Assembly (NCBI RefSeq): GCF_009905375.1
Contig: NC_133653.1
Location: 54,515,704 to 54,579,703, forward strand
Length of the DNA: 64,000 nucleotides
DNA from: Apium graveolens
Lineage: Eukaryota; Streptophyta; Magnoliopsida; Apiales; Apiaceae
Direction of reading: 5' to 3'
A model generated the notes under the pieces. It was not told the DNA's origin and did no database searches. It was given only the letters and a program-made list of their open reading frames with translations. Each line of letters begins with the position of its first letter. The first letter of the stretch is position 1. The position numbers and the translations under genes are program-made. Shown in pieces: positions 32,821 to 44,054 of the stretch.

Positions 32821-33135
32821 ATGGAAGAAAATCAAGAAATTAATAGAAAAATAATTAAGGAAGAAATAATAGCGTTATGGAATATGTCAGAAATCCCAAT
32901 CTTTAAACAAATATTAGACAAGTTAAACATTATACAAAATAGTTTAAAACAAAATAAAGAAAAGAAAATAATTAAAGACGAAACAGAAGAACCAGAAATA
33001 GTACCTATAACAGTAATAGGAAGAACTAAAGAACTTATATTAATGGATATAAGCGAATCGAAACCTAAAATGACTATAGGGGTTAAAAGAGCAATAAATG
33101 GTTTAGCAGAACTTCATAAATCAGGAAAATTCTAG
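32821..33135 (+). CDS. Pararetrovirus virion-associated-protein-like ORF, 104 aa
   Basis: Intact ORF with an N-terminal helical part (residues 1-50, heptad-like Ile/Leu) and a C-terminal part richer in Gly/Lys. The size and the position directly before the coat-protein gene match ORF III (virion-associated protein, usually around 110-130 aa) of caulimoviruses, in which an N-terminal coiled coil tetramerises and the C-terminus binds the capsid. The assignment rests on synteny and shape, not on a diagnostic motif. Confidence 0.5.
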   Translation: MEENQEINRKIIKEEIIALWNMSEIPIFKQILDKLNIIQNSLKQNKEKKIIKDETEEPEIVPITVIGRTKELILMDISESKPKMTIGVKRAINGLAELHKSGKF

Positions 33136-33139
33136 AAAA

Positions 33140-35039
33140 ATGTCTATAACAGAACATAGTACTATAACATTTCTTAAAAAACATGGAAAAGAGTTAATGG
33201 AAAAAGAAAGACAAAGGTATGAACCTATAAAACAAGAAATAAGAAAAGAAGAATTAGAATAATTAAGAAAAGAAAATGCTAAATTAAAAACTAAAACCAA
33301 TATAGAATGGTTAAATAAATATAAATTTTATAAAAAAAAATATAAAACCCAAAAGAAAGAATTAAAAGAAACAAAGTTAGAAGTAATAAATGTATTAAAA
33401 GAAATAGATAATTTAAAAAATGAGATTAATCAATTAAAAATAGAATTAAAAGGAAAGGAAATTATTAAGTCTGACGATAGTAATCCAGAAACGAACAAAG
33501 AACAAGATGAGAGCAGTAATACAAGTAAATCAGATAGTAATCTAGGAGAAGAAGGATTAAATTACTTAGAGGAATCAGATAATGAGGAAAAGGAAATGAT
33601 AATAAAAGAAAATAAAGAAATATTAGAAGCCCTTGGAAAAACCGTAAATGCAATCATAACAAATGAAGAAAAAAACGATAAAAGTGATATAGAAGAAAGA
33701 GAAACTTCGCATAAACAAACAAATTATGAAACCGAATCAGATAATATAATTGATGAAGATGCATACCCAGAAGAAGAAATAGAAGATCATATAATAACTA
33801 AAAATAATATTAAAATGCCAGGAAATATACCTATAGGACAACAAAATGAAGTACAAGACTTCATAGGATCAATAAACCAAGGAATAAATATAAATGGATA
33901 TTTTCTAGATTTAGATAATGTCTACGACGATCAAGAAATAAGTAGAAGAATAAAAGATTGGAATTTAGGGATGTATATAGCCTTAATGAATTCAAAAAAA
34001 TATACAAGATCTGGATTATGTTTTTGAACTAATATCAAAAACAATTGTAGGAAAAGCATCATTTTGGTTAGAAAATATTATTTATGAATTAATAGGACAA
34101 GTAAGAACGTATGCTAGAAGATGGAAAGATACGTTAAACGCATTTGATATATTATTAAAAAAAATTCTAGGAGAAAGATGGTTTGTAGCTCAAGAAAATA
34201 TAACAGTAGAAAGAAAATTAGAAATAACAATGTATCTAAATAATATGAAATGTTGTAGGATTAGTAAATTACAATAAACTATAAGTCTTACTAAATTCTT
34301 TTATGAAGCTAAGTTTTTACCTAATGAAAGCTTAGTATATCAACAACTGTATTATGATCATTTACCTTCACCTTATAATACCGAAATAACTAAAGAATAT
34401 AATAATCTAGAACCTAAGGAAAATACATTAGGAGAAAGAATTAGATTATTAAGAGCATATTTAACTCGAAAATGTGAGGAATATAGAATTCAACAGAGAA
34501 TTAAAAAGGATAAAAAACAAGGATTAAGAGAAATCTGTAATTTCACAGAGAAAAAATTAATATTTGGATGTGATAATCAAAATTATAAAACTAGAAAGAA
34601 ATATAGGAAATATAGAAAAACAAATTATAATAATCAAAATGAATATTATAAAAAACAAAATAAAACCTATAGACCTTATAGACCATTTAATCGAAAATTT
34701 AAAAGAAGAAAATTTAAAAAATATAGAAATACTCCTGAAAATAGAAAGAGATTTAGATATAAGAGAAAGTTTAGAAAAAGAAATAAAACAAAAATAGCAG
34801 ATTGTAAATGTTGGAATTGTAATGAAAAAGGACATTATGCAAATAAGTGTCCTAAATTACAACAAAAAGGAGTAAAATACATAGATACTACCGAATTAAT
34901 AATGAAATTAGAATATATAAGAGAAGATAATAATAACTGGTATGATGAAGAAGTATTTTATATAAGTGAGACAGAACCAGAGGAAATAAATTATATAAAT
35001 GAAAATGATAGTGATGATGAAAGTTTAACTACTGAATAA
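33140..35039 (+). pseudogene. Pararetrovirus coat protein, broken
   Basis: The start is the ATG at 33140, four bases after the previous stop. An in-frame TAA occurs at 33260. The frame then runs to about 33990, where a run of seven A marks a frameshift; the remainder is in the third frame with another TAA at 34275 and a final stop at 35037-35039. Features are an acidic N-terminus, a central capsid domain (about 33830-34480), a Lys/Arg/Tyr-rich basic region (34570-34800), a CCHC knuckle (CWNCNEKGHYANKC, 34809-34850) and an acidic tail. This layout is typical of Caulimoviridae capsids. Confidence 0.82.
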
Positions 35040-35045
35040 AATAGA

Positions 35046-36906
35046 ATGGTAGCAATATATATTGAAGCACAAGTAGAATATAAACCTACTAAATATATAA
35101 AACAAAAGATATTTATAGATAGTGGAGCAGATATCTGTTTAGCTAAAGAAGAAGTATTTACTCAACACAAATGGAAACGTACTAAAAATAGAATAATTGT
35201 AACAGGATTCAATAATCATAAAAAAGAAATAGATATAATTGCAGAAAATGTAAGATTTATATTATGAAAAACAAGGTTTAGGTTACCCATAATATACCAG
35301 GAAAATAATATGAAACAACAGATGTTACTAGGAAATAACTTTTTAGATTCTTTTAAAACTCAAATAATAAAACAAGACAGGCTAAGTTTGTTAACACCTT
35401 GCGAAAAATGGATAGTATTAAAAAGAATAGTACATGTAAAGTCAATAGAAATAAGTAATATTAAAGCAGAAAGAAAAGCTAATTTAGAACTATTAAAACA
35501 AAAATATTTAAAAGCCTTAGAAATAAATTTTGGAGAACATCCAATGAAGTTATGGGAAAAAGAAAAAATATACGCTGAAATAAAACTAATAAATCCTAAT
35601 GATATAATTAGAAACAGACCGATAAGATATAGTCCAACAGATCAAAAGGAGTTAGGAGTTCAAATAAAAGAATTATTAAACTTAGGACTAATAAAAGAAA
35701 GTAAAAGTCGGCATAGTAGCCCATCGTTTTTAGTAAGAAATCATAATGAAGTAAAAAGAGGAAAAACTAGAATGGTAATAGATTATCGAGAACTAAATAC
35801 AAAGACTATATTTGATGGATATTTCCTACCATATAAAAGAAATTTAATAAACCAAACAAGTAATAAAAAATTGTTTAGTAAATTTGATTGTAAAAGCGGA
35901 TATTGGCAAATAAAATTAACTAAAGAATCTAGATGTTTAACAGCATTTAGTGTACCACAAGGACATTATGAATGGATAGTACTACCATTTGGATTAAGAA
36001 CAGCCCCACAAATATTCCAAAGAAGAATGGATAAAATATTTAGAGAAATGAATGATTTTATTCTAGTATATATTGATGATATATTAATATTTAGTGATAA
36101 TTTAACAGATCATTCAAAACATCTAGATATATTTATTCAGACTATTAGAAAACATGGAATACTATTATCGGAAAAGAAATCAGAAATATTTAAACATAAA
36201 ATAGAGTATTTAGGATATATTATAGATTCTGAAGGAATTCAACTACAAGAACGTATTTCAACAAAAATAAGGAATTTTAAAGAAACTTTAGAAAAATAAA
36301 AAAGAAGTACAACAATTCTTAGGAATAGTAAATTACGCTTCAGATTATATAAAAGACTTACCAAAATTAAGGAAACCACCACAAGACTTAATAAAGAAAA
36401 ATAAAACTTTTGAATGGAAAGAAGATCATACAAATGCAATAAGAATACTAAAAACAAAGGTAGAAAATTTACCTAAACTACGATTATCCAAAGATAGTGA
36501 TCAATTAGAATTATTTACAGATGCTAGTGATATAGGATGGGGAGCAGTATTAGTAGCTTTTGAAAAAGATGATATTGATAAAGAAAACCCTTTAATATGT
36601 GGATATGCAGCTGGAACTTGGAAACCCAATGAAAAGAATTATCATATTAATGAAAAGGAATTATTAGCGATAAAATTAGGAATTAAAAGATTTCATTATC
36701 ATTTACTACCTGTAAAATTTGTTGTAAGAACAGATAATACTCAAGTAAGATCATTTATATTCAATAAAATTGACCCTTTACCAGAATTAAATAAAAGAAG
36801 AAATTGGCAAGCATTTTTTAGTTGTTATGATTTTATTATTAAAAATATATCAGGTACTAAAAATGTTCTTGCAGATTTTCTTAGTAGAGAACATGGACAG
36901 GGATAA
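35046..36906 (+). pseudogene. Pararetrovirus polymerase: protease-RT-RNase H, broken
   Basis: The ATG at 35046 is 6 nt after the coat stop and in the same frame. Domains in order: retropepsin active site FIDSGAD (about 35112-35132), RT with the catalytic YIDD at 36069-36080 and PQGHYEWIVLPFGL upstream (about 35956-35997), and RNase H with LFTDASDIGWGA (about 36511-36546), EKELLAI and RTDNTQVRSF. Breaks: a TGA at 35265-35267 after the protease, and a stop/frameshift in an A-rich run near 36297, after which RNase H reads in the next frame to TAA at 36904-36906. The product would replicate the genome from the full-length RNA. Confidence 0.88.
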
Positions 36907-37912
36907 CAAGAATATTCAACCGATGGAAATGATACTAGAAGAAATGAAGAGGAAGAATGAACAAATTGCAACCTTGACCCAAGAAGTTAATAACCTCATA
37001 AAAAATCTTGAAGGAGCTATAAAACTTACCAAAAATATTACACCCCAAACTTTTGTATCAAGACTAGCTACAACTCCTACAATATCAACCCTTACCCAAA
37101 CAGAAATATCCAAACCAGAACAACCAAAACTTCAAGTTTCTATATCAGACAGAATTAAATACCCAAAAGAATATATATAAGCCTTTGAAAAGATAACAAA
37201 ATTTTACGACTACAAGTCCAATAATACCATCCTCAGAACTGGAAAGTTTAGTAAATATCCAAGGTATATCTGCAAAGAAGACGCTGATCCTAAAGTGGTA
37301 GAAAGCTTATTAATGTTGGGATTTATTGATAAAATCATGGTTGATGAAACATTAAGAAGCATATCAAAACTTCCACTACTAATAGTTGAAAGCGTTAGTG
37401 CAATGATGCAATCATATAGACCAGGAGGAATATATGGAGTACAGGTATTTGATGCTTGTACCGACTTTGTAGGAAAACTAATAATAATATGCCAGATATT
37501 CAAGTATGGTAGAAATACTACTATATAAGGCGATAATACTAGTCTCAAGTCTCCTATGCCATGCACAATAGAAGGATTTCAAGAATGGATGTCAAATAAA
37601 AGAGCAATTGGATTATCAGTTTTAAAATCCAAACTTGAAGATCTTATAAAAGGAAGGAAGGCATGTGTATTAGGAACAAGTATGAAGGGAAACGTAGAAG
37701 AAATACTAACATTATATTATAATAATGATGTGTTGAAAACAGATACAAGTGACTTAGCAGGTATGCATAACAGGATAACTGGTGGAAATTACAATCATGC
37801 ACCGCAAACCAAGGAGTTTTTCAAGGCAATTATTACAGGACAAAGAAAGAAGTCTGTAGTAGTTTTAAAACCCTTAGTAAAGGAAGAATCATGTTCTAAT
37901 CCTTTCGAGTAA
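36893..37912 (+). pseudogene. Pararetrovirus TAV-like translational transactivator, broken
   Basis: The probable start is the ATG at 36893, overlapping the polymerase stop by 14 nt. The frame is constant but interrupted by TAA at 37178-37180 and TAA at 37526-37528. The N-terminus has a coiled-coil segment (EEMKRKNEQIATLTQEVNN). The central part shows the ribonuclease-H-like fold region found in TAV proteins (YGVQVFDACTDFVGK near 37434-37478). TAV lets ribosomes reinitiate on polycistronic pararetroviral RNA and forms inclusion bodies. No obvious separate promoter lies before it, unlike the 19S promoter of CaMV. Confidence 0.7.
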
Positions 37913-37951
37913 GATTGTAATAATTCCTGTTATTTCAACATGTAATACTAA

Positions 37952-38197
37952 AGTAATTTTATGGCCCAAACAAAGTTTGGTGACCATAACATATTAGAAA
38001 ATGATTCTACGGCCCAATGAAAATTGGTGACTATAATATATGTTTCTACGGCCCAATGAAAATTGGTGACTGTAATATATGTTTCTACGGCCCAATGAAA
38101 ATTGGTGACTGTAATATATGTTTCTACGGCCCAATGAAAATTGGTGACTGTAATATATGTTTCTACGGCCCAATAAAAATTGGTGACTGTAATATAT
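37952..38197 (+). repeat. Six tandem repeats (39-48 bp) with CCAAT palindromes
   Basis: The GGCCCAA core recurs at 37963, 38011, 38050, 38089, 38128 and 38167. The last five units are 39 bp apart. Each contains an inverted repeat CCAAT-N4-ATTGG; the diverged first unit instead has CCAAAC-AAA-GTTTGG, so both arms changed together. The repeats sit between the TAV gene and the predicted promoter. Because 39 is divisible by 3 they translate as 13-residue repeats in several frames, which I regard as incidental. Confidence 0.8.
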
Positions 38198-38249
38198 TAG
38201 CAAATAGAAACAGGCAAAAATTATGGAATCCCAGATAAAAGACAAAAGA

Positions 38250-38545
38250 CATAAGGCATTAAAAAGAGTGGAAGAAATTAAAAAAAAAAGAAAGCAGGCA
38301 CAGAAGAAAAAGAAGACGGAAGAAAAAATTGCAAAAGAAGACAGAAGAAAAGGTTGCAAAAGTTGAAAAAGAGGACATAAAGAAAAAAGAAGACAGAAGA
38401 AAAAGAAGACGGAAGAAAAAGTTGCAAAAGTTGAAAGAAAAAGAAGACGGAAGAAAAAATTGCAAAAGAAGACAGAAGAAAAAGTTGTAAAAGTTGAAAA
38501 AAAGGACATAAAGAAAAAAGAAGACGGAAGAAAAAATTGCAAAAG
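38250..38545 (+). repeat. Polypurine block (GAAGA/AAAAAG-rich) upstream of promoter
   Basis: About 300 bp that is almost entirely A and G on the + strand, built from irregular repeats of units such as AAGAAGACGGAAGAAAAA and GTTGCAAAAG. GA-rich stretches are known in upstream and leader regions of plant pararetrovirus promoters. The long minus-strand ORF here (37994-38578, Phe/Ser-rich) is a composition artefact. Confidence 0.65.
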
Positions 38546-38598
38546 TGGAAAGAATATTATATCGGAAAAGCATATCATGTAACAGAAATCTCTCCTTC

Positions 38599-38606
38599 TA
38601 TAAAAG
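38599..38606 (+). promoter_or_regulatory. Predicted full-length-transcript promoter (TATA)
   Basis: TATAAAAG within CCTTCTATAAAAGAGGAG. It lies downstream of the CCAAT repeats and polypurine block, as a 35S-type promoter should. Transcription would start near 38630. The left end of the integrant lacks this sequence, so the coding region has no copy of it upstream. Confidence 0.55.
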
Positions 38607-38819
38607 AGGAGAATTGTAACAAAAAAAGCATCAGTATTTTTATGAGTTTAAAAAATCCATCACTTGTTTAAGTTGTTTTCTCTCTGAGTTTTCATATACA
38701 AAATTCTTTTCTATATACATTAATGGCAAGCTAAAAACCTTACATCTGCAATTTATAACAAGATAACATACAGTTTATATATATATATTTAAGCTGAAAT
38801 TCATATAGATCAAGTACCT

Positions 38820-38825
38820 AATAAA
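38820..38825 (+). terminator. Predicted polyadenylation signal AATAAA
   Basis: AATAAA about 190 nt downstream of the predicted start, giving a terminal redundancy like the ~180 nt of CaMV RNA. The cleavage site would fall close to the start of the right direct repeat (38867). Confidence 0.45.
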
Positions 38826-38866
38826 CATCTACTATTATAATAATTATAAAGATGAAGAAACAAGGA

Positions 38867-39176
38867 ACGGTAGATAGTCCGTTGAGACGTCAGGAGTTGC
38901 AGAGCCCAAGATGACGGGGAAGTCGAAATAGGGCATAGCATTCACCAGGGACTCCGGTGAGCTGTTCTTGATTCATCAACTTTATAATTATTTAAATGGT
39001 TTTGCTTATTTGGTATGCGATTAATATGATAGGATACTTAAATATATAGAAATAACTGTTATGTGTAAATTGTTATGGATTGTAGAGAAATTATAAAATC
39101 ATGTTTTATGATTTATATATCTGTGTGCCTTCGCTCTTTAGAGTTATCAGATATAGAAAAACGATCCCCAATCAAT
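38867..39176 (+). repeat. Pararetrovirus terminal direct repeat, right copy (310 bp)
   Basis: Gap-free match to 29981-30290 with about 8 substitutions. It is preceded by a purine-rich tract (GATGAAGAAACAAGGAACGG). The sequence after 39176 departs from the viral sequence exactly where the left copy runs into its primer-binding site, so 39176 is the right end of the integrant. Confidence 0.9.
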
Positions 39177-40368
39177 ATGCGCGAACCTTCCGAAGATTAA
39201 TTTAAAAAAGCAGAAATACAACTATTATGACACGCACACACACACGGCTTCCAGAGTTCGAGTATCCATGAAAAAAAGATCATATATAAACAATGACAAA
39301 GGACAATGCTACATATTGAAAAATGTTTTTAAACTGATATGCGTCATTTTTTATTTTATGAAATTTTTGTTTATACACGAATAATTTTTTTTATTTACCA
39401 GTGAATATTTAATAACAAGTTGACTCTTTTATCCGGAATAAGTTTGGAAACCGCTTTTAAGACTTTAACAAACATTTCTCAATAACTAAACTTCATTTTA
39501 TGTCCACGCCTGTACTTCAATATTCATTTTTTTCTTTCTTAATTTTCTTTTTTGTGTGACAATGTTGTCAATGCCCATTACTATAAGATCGATTTCATGA
39601 ATTTGGCGATTTGGTATTTAATTTGACTTGGACATAAGTGGGGATATTTCATTTCTGATGAATATAATCGTACATTTCCCTATCTATTAATGGATCCATT
39701 CCCCAACTTTTACCTTAATATAACCTTCTTCTTTTTTATGTCTTTTCCAATTTGTCTCCAACAAATTTGTCATTTACTTTTCAGTTCACCCCTCACTTTT
39801 CTTTGGTGAAAACTGGTCCGAAAAGATTTGTTTTACCCTTAATGTTTTGTTTTTTGGGGTTTGATGAAGATAAAATATTAAAGTAATATGTAATTATTCT
39901 GATCGTACAACAATTATATTAATTATAAATAATAATATAAATAAATTATATTGTAATGTATGCTAACATATATTTTGATATAATTATTGGAGAGTTTCGT
40001 TATCGTAATATTTTTTGTTAGGCTAATATTTATTATTATTAATTGGTGTTGATTATACAATCTCATCAATCTACTTTTCTTTTTTCTCCGGTTACTTTTA
40101 TTTTATGATCGTGTCTTGGCAGGTCTTGTTTGTTTGCTATTTCGGGCCAGTAATGAGTTTTATGATTTTGTATCATTGGCCCAAAATTTGGGTCATGGTA
40201 GAATAACCAGGCTTCATCAGTAGTACCGGTTTGTTCCAAGTTGTCACCTGTCTGGGCCGGGCCTATGGAAACTTCACAGTTACCGTCCGCACTAGAACTG
40301 CAGGAGTCTGAAATTTTAAGCTAAGTATATCACGAACCGAACATATCAAAATCAGTCCAATAAAATAT
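39177..40368. other. AT-rich intergenic DNA
   Basis: No ORF, RNA gene or recognisable repeat was identified. A short (CA)n run occurs near 39234-39246. This may be the original flank of the pararetrovirus insertion. Confidence 0.5.
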
Positions 40369-40787
40369 GGTGCTCGTTTGAGAAATCTTAAAATAAGTAA
40401 TTTATGACTTAAATTGAATAAGTGACTCATTAGTGATAAATTGATAACTGTTTATAAGTTATACAAGTGTTTGAATAATTTAACTATAAGTCAGAATTTT
40501 TTTATTTAAATGAACTAAAATAAATAATTTTTTAATATAACTATCTTAATTCTTATACTTTAAGTTAGATTAATATATATAAAAAAATATTTTTAAAAAC
40601 TAAAATTGATATAAAAAATGAAAAATAAAAAATAAGTTGAGAAAAAGTACGTTATTGCCAACATTCAACTTATCAGCTTATAATTTCTAAATTCAACTTA
40701 TAAGTTGGGTCGACAAACACTCGTCAATAAGCTGTTGCGGACTTATAAATCAATAAGTTAATTTATAAGATTTGCGAAACAGACCCA
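40369..40787. mobile_element. Possible hAT-type MITE
   Basis: A ~420-bp AT-rich block with imperfect terminal inverted similarity (GTGCTCGTTTG at the left against the complement of GAAACAGACCC at the right) and internal TTATAAGTT palindromes. Target duplications are not clear. Confidence 0.35.
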
Positions 40788-41224
40788 TTAAGTACTTTTT
40801 TCTTTTTCTTTTTATCTCAGGCCTATATAATCAGTTATAGTCGGGGAAGATCGTAAAGAAATTTGTAGCATATGCAATGCATTGCTAACAGCTTTAAATT
40901 GTTTTGTACCCCGCTACCATTAATTTCTGTGAGGATGGTTGCTATGAATTCAATTTGTAATGTACGTCAACGCGAGTCAACGGAACAAGCTTTGGCATAT
41001 ACTAACTAAATTTTTGCTTTCTCATTTCATTCGTGTCGGTTAAGGTTTTGTTGTTACATTATTCACAAACTAAACCAGTTTTGACCCACTGTAAACACTT
41101 TGACTTCAACTTCTTGTTGGACAGCTGGTTGCCAGTGTAATGTACACGAGGGTATTTTATATACATGGACACGTGTTGGTATTTAATAGTAGTAGATTTA
41201 GGTATATTCAGCTATGCCCGGTAA
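40788..41224. other. Intergenic DNA, no feature seen
   Basis: No ORF or repeat structure was recognised. Confidence 0.4.
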
Positions 41225-42066
41225 CTAGAGGTGGCCAAACGGGCGGTTTGGCTCGGCACACTCGTGAATCGGCTCGCCAGAAACTCATATACCTCGGCTC
41301 GTGACGTGCCGGTTCAAAATTCGGCACAAACCGTATATTAAAACGAGCCGAGCACGAGTTGGATTGGATTGAACCGGAACCGGCCCGGAACCGGCACGCG
41401 ATTCACCACCTGGCTGCCTAACTTTTATTTTTGAAAGATACTATCTTATATTATTTTAAATTTCTAATTTGAAAACTTTTAAATATATGCAAAATGTTAT
41501 AAATTTTATTAATTAACAATCATTCATATATATTTGTTGGTAATGGGTGTTTAAAAAAATGAACAACGAAAATATAAAAAAGCACCTGATTTATTTACCA
41601 AAAAAAGAGACATTAACCTTTTAAAAAAATATTTGTCAAAAAAAATAGAAAATTCGTGAACCGGCCGGCTAAATCGGCACGCTCGGCACGCAAGAGGTCT
41701 TTTCTTTTCCTGTTCACCAATCCCATGCACCAGGTTCCATCATCCATGTCATGCGTCATCCTGCTCACATGCTACATTGCTACTGCTTGCTAATTAGCTA
41801 ATAATTTAATTTGTATTATTAAGAATCATCTTTGTCAAATGTTATCTGTCAATCAACTACAATCAAGGGCATCCTATTAGAAAAAAATACAGTGTTCATA
41901 TAATTCGGCTCGCCAAATTCGGAGCCCGGTTCGCCGTCTCCCCTTATCTGTCTGCAACTCGTGTAAACCACCAAAATCGTTTAACTCGGGTAAATCGCGG
42001 GCCGTTCACGAATTGTCGTTTATCGAACCGCCGAACCCGGCACGGCTCGTCCTCGTGAACTCCCCC
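41225..42066. mobile_element. GC-rich hAT-like terminal remnant
   Basis: The start TAGAGGTGGCCAAACGGGC resembles the outer ends of plant hAT elements. The block is rich in CGGCTCG and CGGCACG motifs in both orientations near its ends (41250-41400 and 41660-42060) with AT-rich DNA between. No transposase and no clear mirrored TIR or 8-bp duplication was found. Confidence 0.4.
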
Positions 42067-42979
42067 TGCATGCATATTTGATGTATATAATTCGTGGTTG
42101 TTCTACCTGTTATTTCAACTAGTCATCAACAAAAATGACAAGTAACTGTTATAGCCCCTACTAATTACAAACTAGTACAAACTAAATGTCTAACTTATTG
42201 AATTCACATCCACAACTTCAAAACGGAATATGCTCCACTCTTTAAATCTTCTGGTTTTCCCATCCCATAGCTCCATCAACTAAAGTACTGTGTCGGCTTT
42301 CTTATATATATAGGTAGAAAAGCTCTTGTCGCAAGTACATAGTCCTCACAATACGGGTCTCAATCCGAACGGAAATTTGTGAAACCAAGATCTGAGCTGA
42401 CATTCGAATTAGATAAATCAAAATTTAACGGATCTGAAATGCTATGATCCGAACTGAAATGAGTATAATATAGTCAAATCAGAAAACAATCTGAAATACA
42501 GATTTGATCCAAACCGAAAAATAAATGAACAGAAAATTTAACCTAAAATTTTCCGAAATATTATATCAGATGTTTACAAGATTCCGATTAAACCCAAATT
42601 AAATTCAAGAAATACATTTTTAATGAAATTTACTAGTTATCTACTTTCGAAGGTATTACATAACTTTAAATGTACCTTAACACTTCTTCTAAAATAATTT
42701 ATATAAATATATTGAACGTTCCAATATATCATAATCGAAAATAAATTCAATTTAAAATTGATCATATCCAAAATCCAAAATTAATCCGATTATCCTATTT
42801 GTTAAGTGTCTTGACAAGTGCGGGCGTTCCGATTTTGTACATAGCACATGCGAATTGTACATCAAACTGGGTCACTCTCCCACAATACACTTTATATAGG
42901 TTTTCAATATGTTTGTACATGCAATCTACAACATTATTCAGTACAGGGAGGTCAGGCATACTTTCTAGTATATTAAACT
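42067..42979. other. AT-rich intergenic DNA
   Basis: No supported gene. A 60-codon open stretch near 42799-42981 has no recognisable features. Confidence 0.4.
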
Positions 42980-43495
42980 AAATGCATCTCCAATATTAAT
43001 TCAAAAATTTAAATTTGAGACATATTATTTAAACTCTTCTTTAAAAGAGATCCAAATTTGAATCACCACTATTTATTGATTCAAATTTATTTTAATATAA
43101 AATAATAATTTTATTATTTTTGTAAAACTTTAGTTTATTAGATTTAAAATTAATTTTTGATTAATTAATAAATATTAATGTTATTTTAGATATAAATTAG
43201 TGAAATGAATATTTTTTAGCTAATCAAGTATATAATTTTAACATTTTTAAGTGTAATAAAAGAAATTATTTTTAATTTAATTAATTTATTAGATATAATA
43301 TAAATAGTTAATCATGTATAACCATTAAATTTAAGAATGAAGTTTAATATGAAATTTGCATATATTAATATGTAAAATGTAATTCGGATCAACTATTTGA
43401 GTTCATCAGAAATTTAGAAATTTGGATGAGAGTTTTGATTAATTAGTAATCCAAATTTGAATATTTGGATAAAAAAGTGTTGAAGATGGCCTAAA
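42980..43495. mobile_element. MITE with GGCCATCTYCAA-type ends
   Basis: The left end GCATCTCCAATATT mirrors the right end (complement GGCCATCTTCAACAC). The ~510-bp interior is very AT-rich with repeated AAATTTGAA words in both orientations, as in a foldback MITE. The target duplication was not resolved. Confidence 0.45.
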
Positions 43496-43739
43496 AATTA
43501 CAATTAAAATGTTACAAAATACAATGGATGTAGTCGTATCCTCGGGAAAAGTACAAGTTCTTGTCTATTCAAGATAATATATTATAAATTTCAATTGGTG
43601 AACTATATATACATAGATTATCATTCTGGAAAGAAGAAAAAATATATTTAGGACTAACATTTTTTAAAATTATATTTATGGAATACTAGTTGTTTATTAG
43701 AACCAAATCCAAAATGACCGTTGCATTTTTTAATATTTT

Positions 43740-44054
43740 TTGGTAATTAATTTAAAAGCGACCGGATGGTTGTTTTTGTTTTCTAATTTCAGACTTCATT
43801 GTGGCGGCAATTTCCCACCAAATCTCTAAACCTTAAAATCGACTGCTGAAAAATAGGCGGTTGCTTTTGTTAATAAAAATCACCCCCACTGACATTAAAT
43901 TCCACTGAATAAAAGCGACCGTTAACGAAATTCACCGATATCGGTCGTTTTTATGCACGGTTTTTGGTCAAGATTGACGTTAAAAACCACTGTTTTCGTT
44001 GTAATTTATAATTGGTCGCTTTTGTTTGGTCGCTTTTGCTCTTTTTTCTTGTAG
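43740..44054. mobile_element. CACTA-like terminal fragment (AAAGCGACC subterminal motif)
   Basis: The right end GGTCGCTTTTGCTC...TTCTTGTAG resembles a CACTA terminus (complement CTACAAGAA) with the last two bases altered. The motif AAAGCGACC or its complement occurs about five times in 300 bp. No left end or transposase was seen. Confidence 0.42.

Larger units (their letters stand above)
29981..39176 (+). mobile_element. Endogenous pararetrovirus (Caulimoviridae-like), decayed copy
   Basis: The unit from the primer-binding site to the end of the right repeat is about 8.9 kb, within the usual Caulimoviridae genome size. No integrase is present. ORFs in one orientation encode, in order, small proteins, a 30K-type movement protein, coat protein with CCHC knuckle, aspartic protease-RT-RNase H and a TAV-like protein, then a non-coding control region. 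This order matches Caulimovirus/Soymovirus rather than the single-polyprotein genera. A+T content is very high (Lys/Ile/Asn-rich proteins). The four large genes each contain stops or frameshifts. Confidence 0.88.

Noticed and set aside
34564..34797. 77-codon ORF inside the coat gene
   Set aside because: Out-of-frame shadow of the Lys/Arg-rich region of the coat protein.
37952..38238. 13-residue repeat protein on the + strand (and mirrored on the minus strand)
   Set aside because: The 39-bp DNA repeat is a multiple of three, so any frame without a stop gives a repeat protein. It lies in the viral control region with no supporting context.
37994..38578. 194-codon minus-strand ORF rich in Phe/Ser
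   Set aside because: It is the complement of a polypurine block and of the 39-bp repeats. Composition explains the lack of stops.
29981..39176. The pararetrovirus as an LTR retrotransposon
   Set aside because: The repeats abut a primer site and follow a purine tract, but they lack TG..CA ends, the promoter lies outside them, no integrase is present, and movement and TAV-like genes are present.
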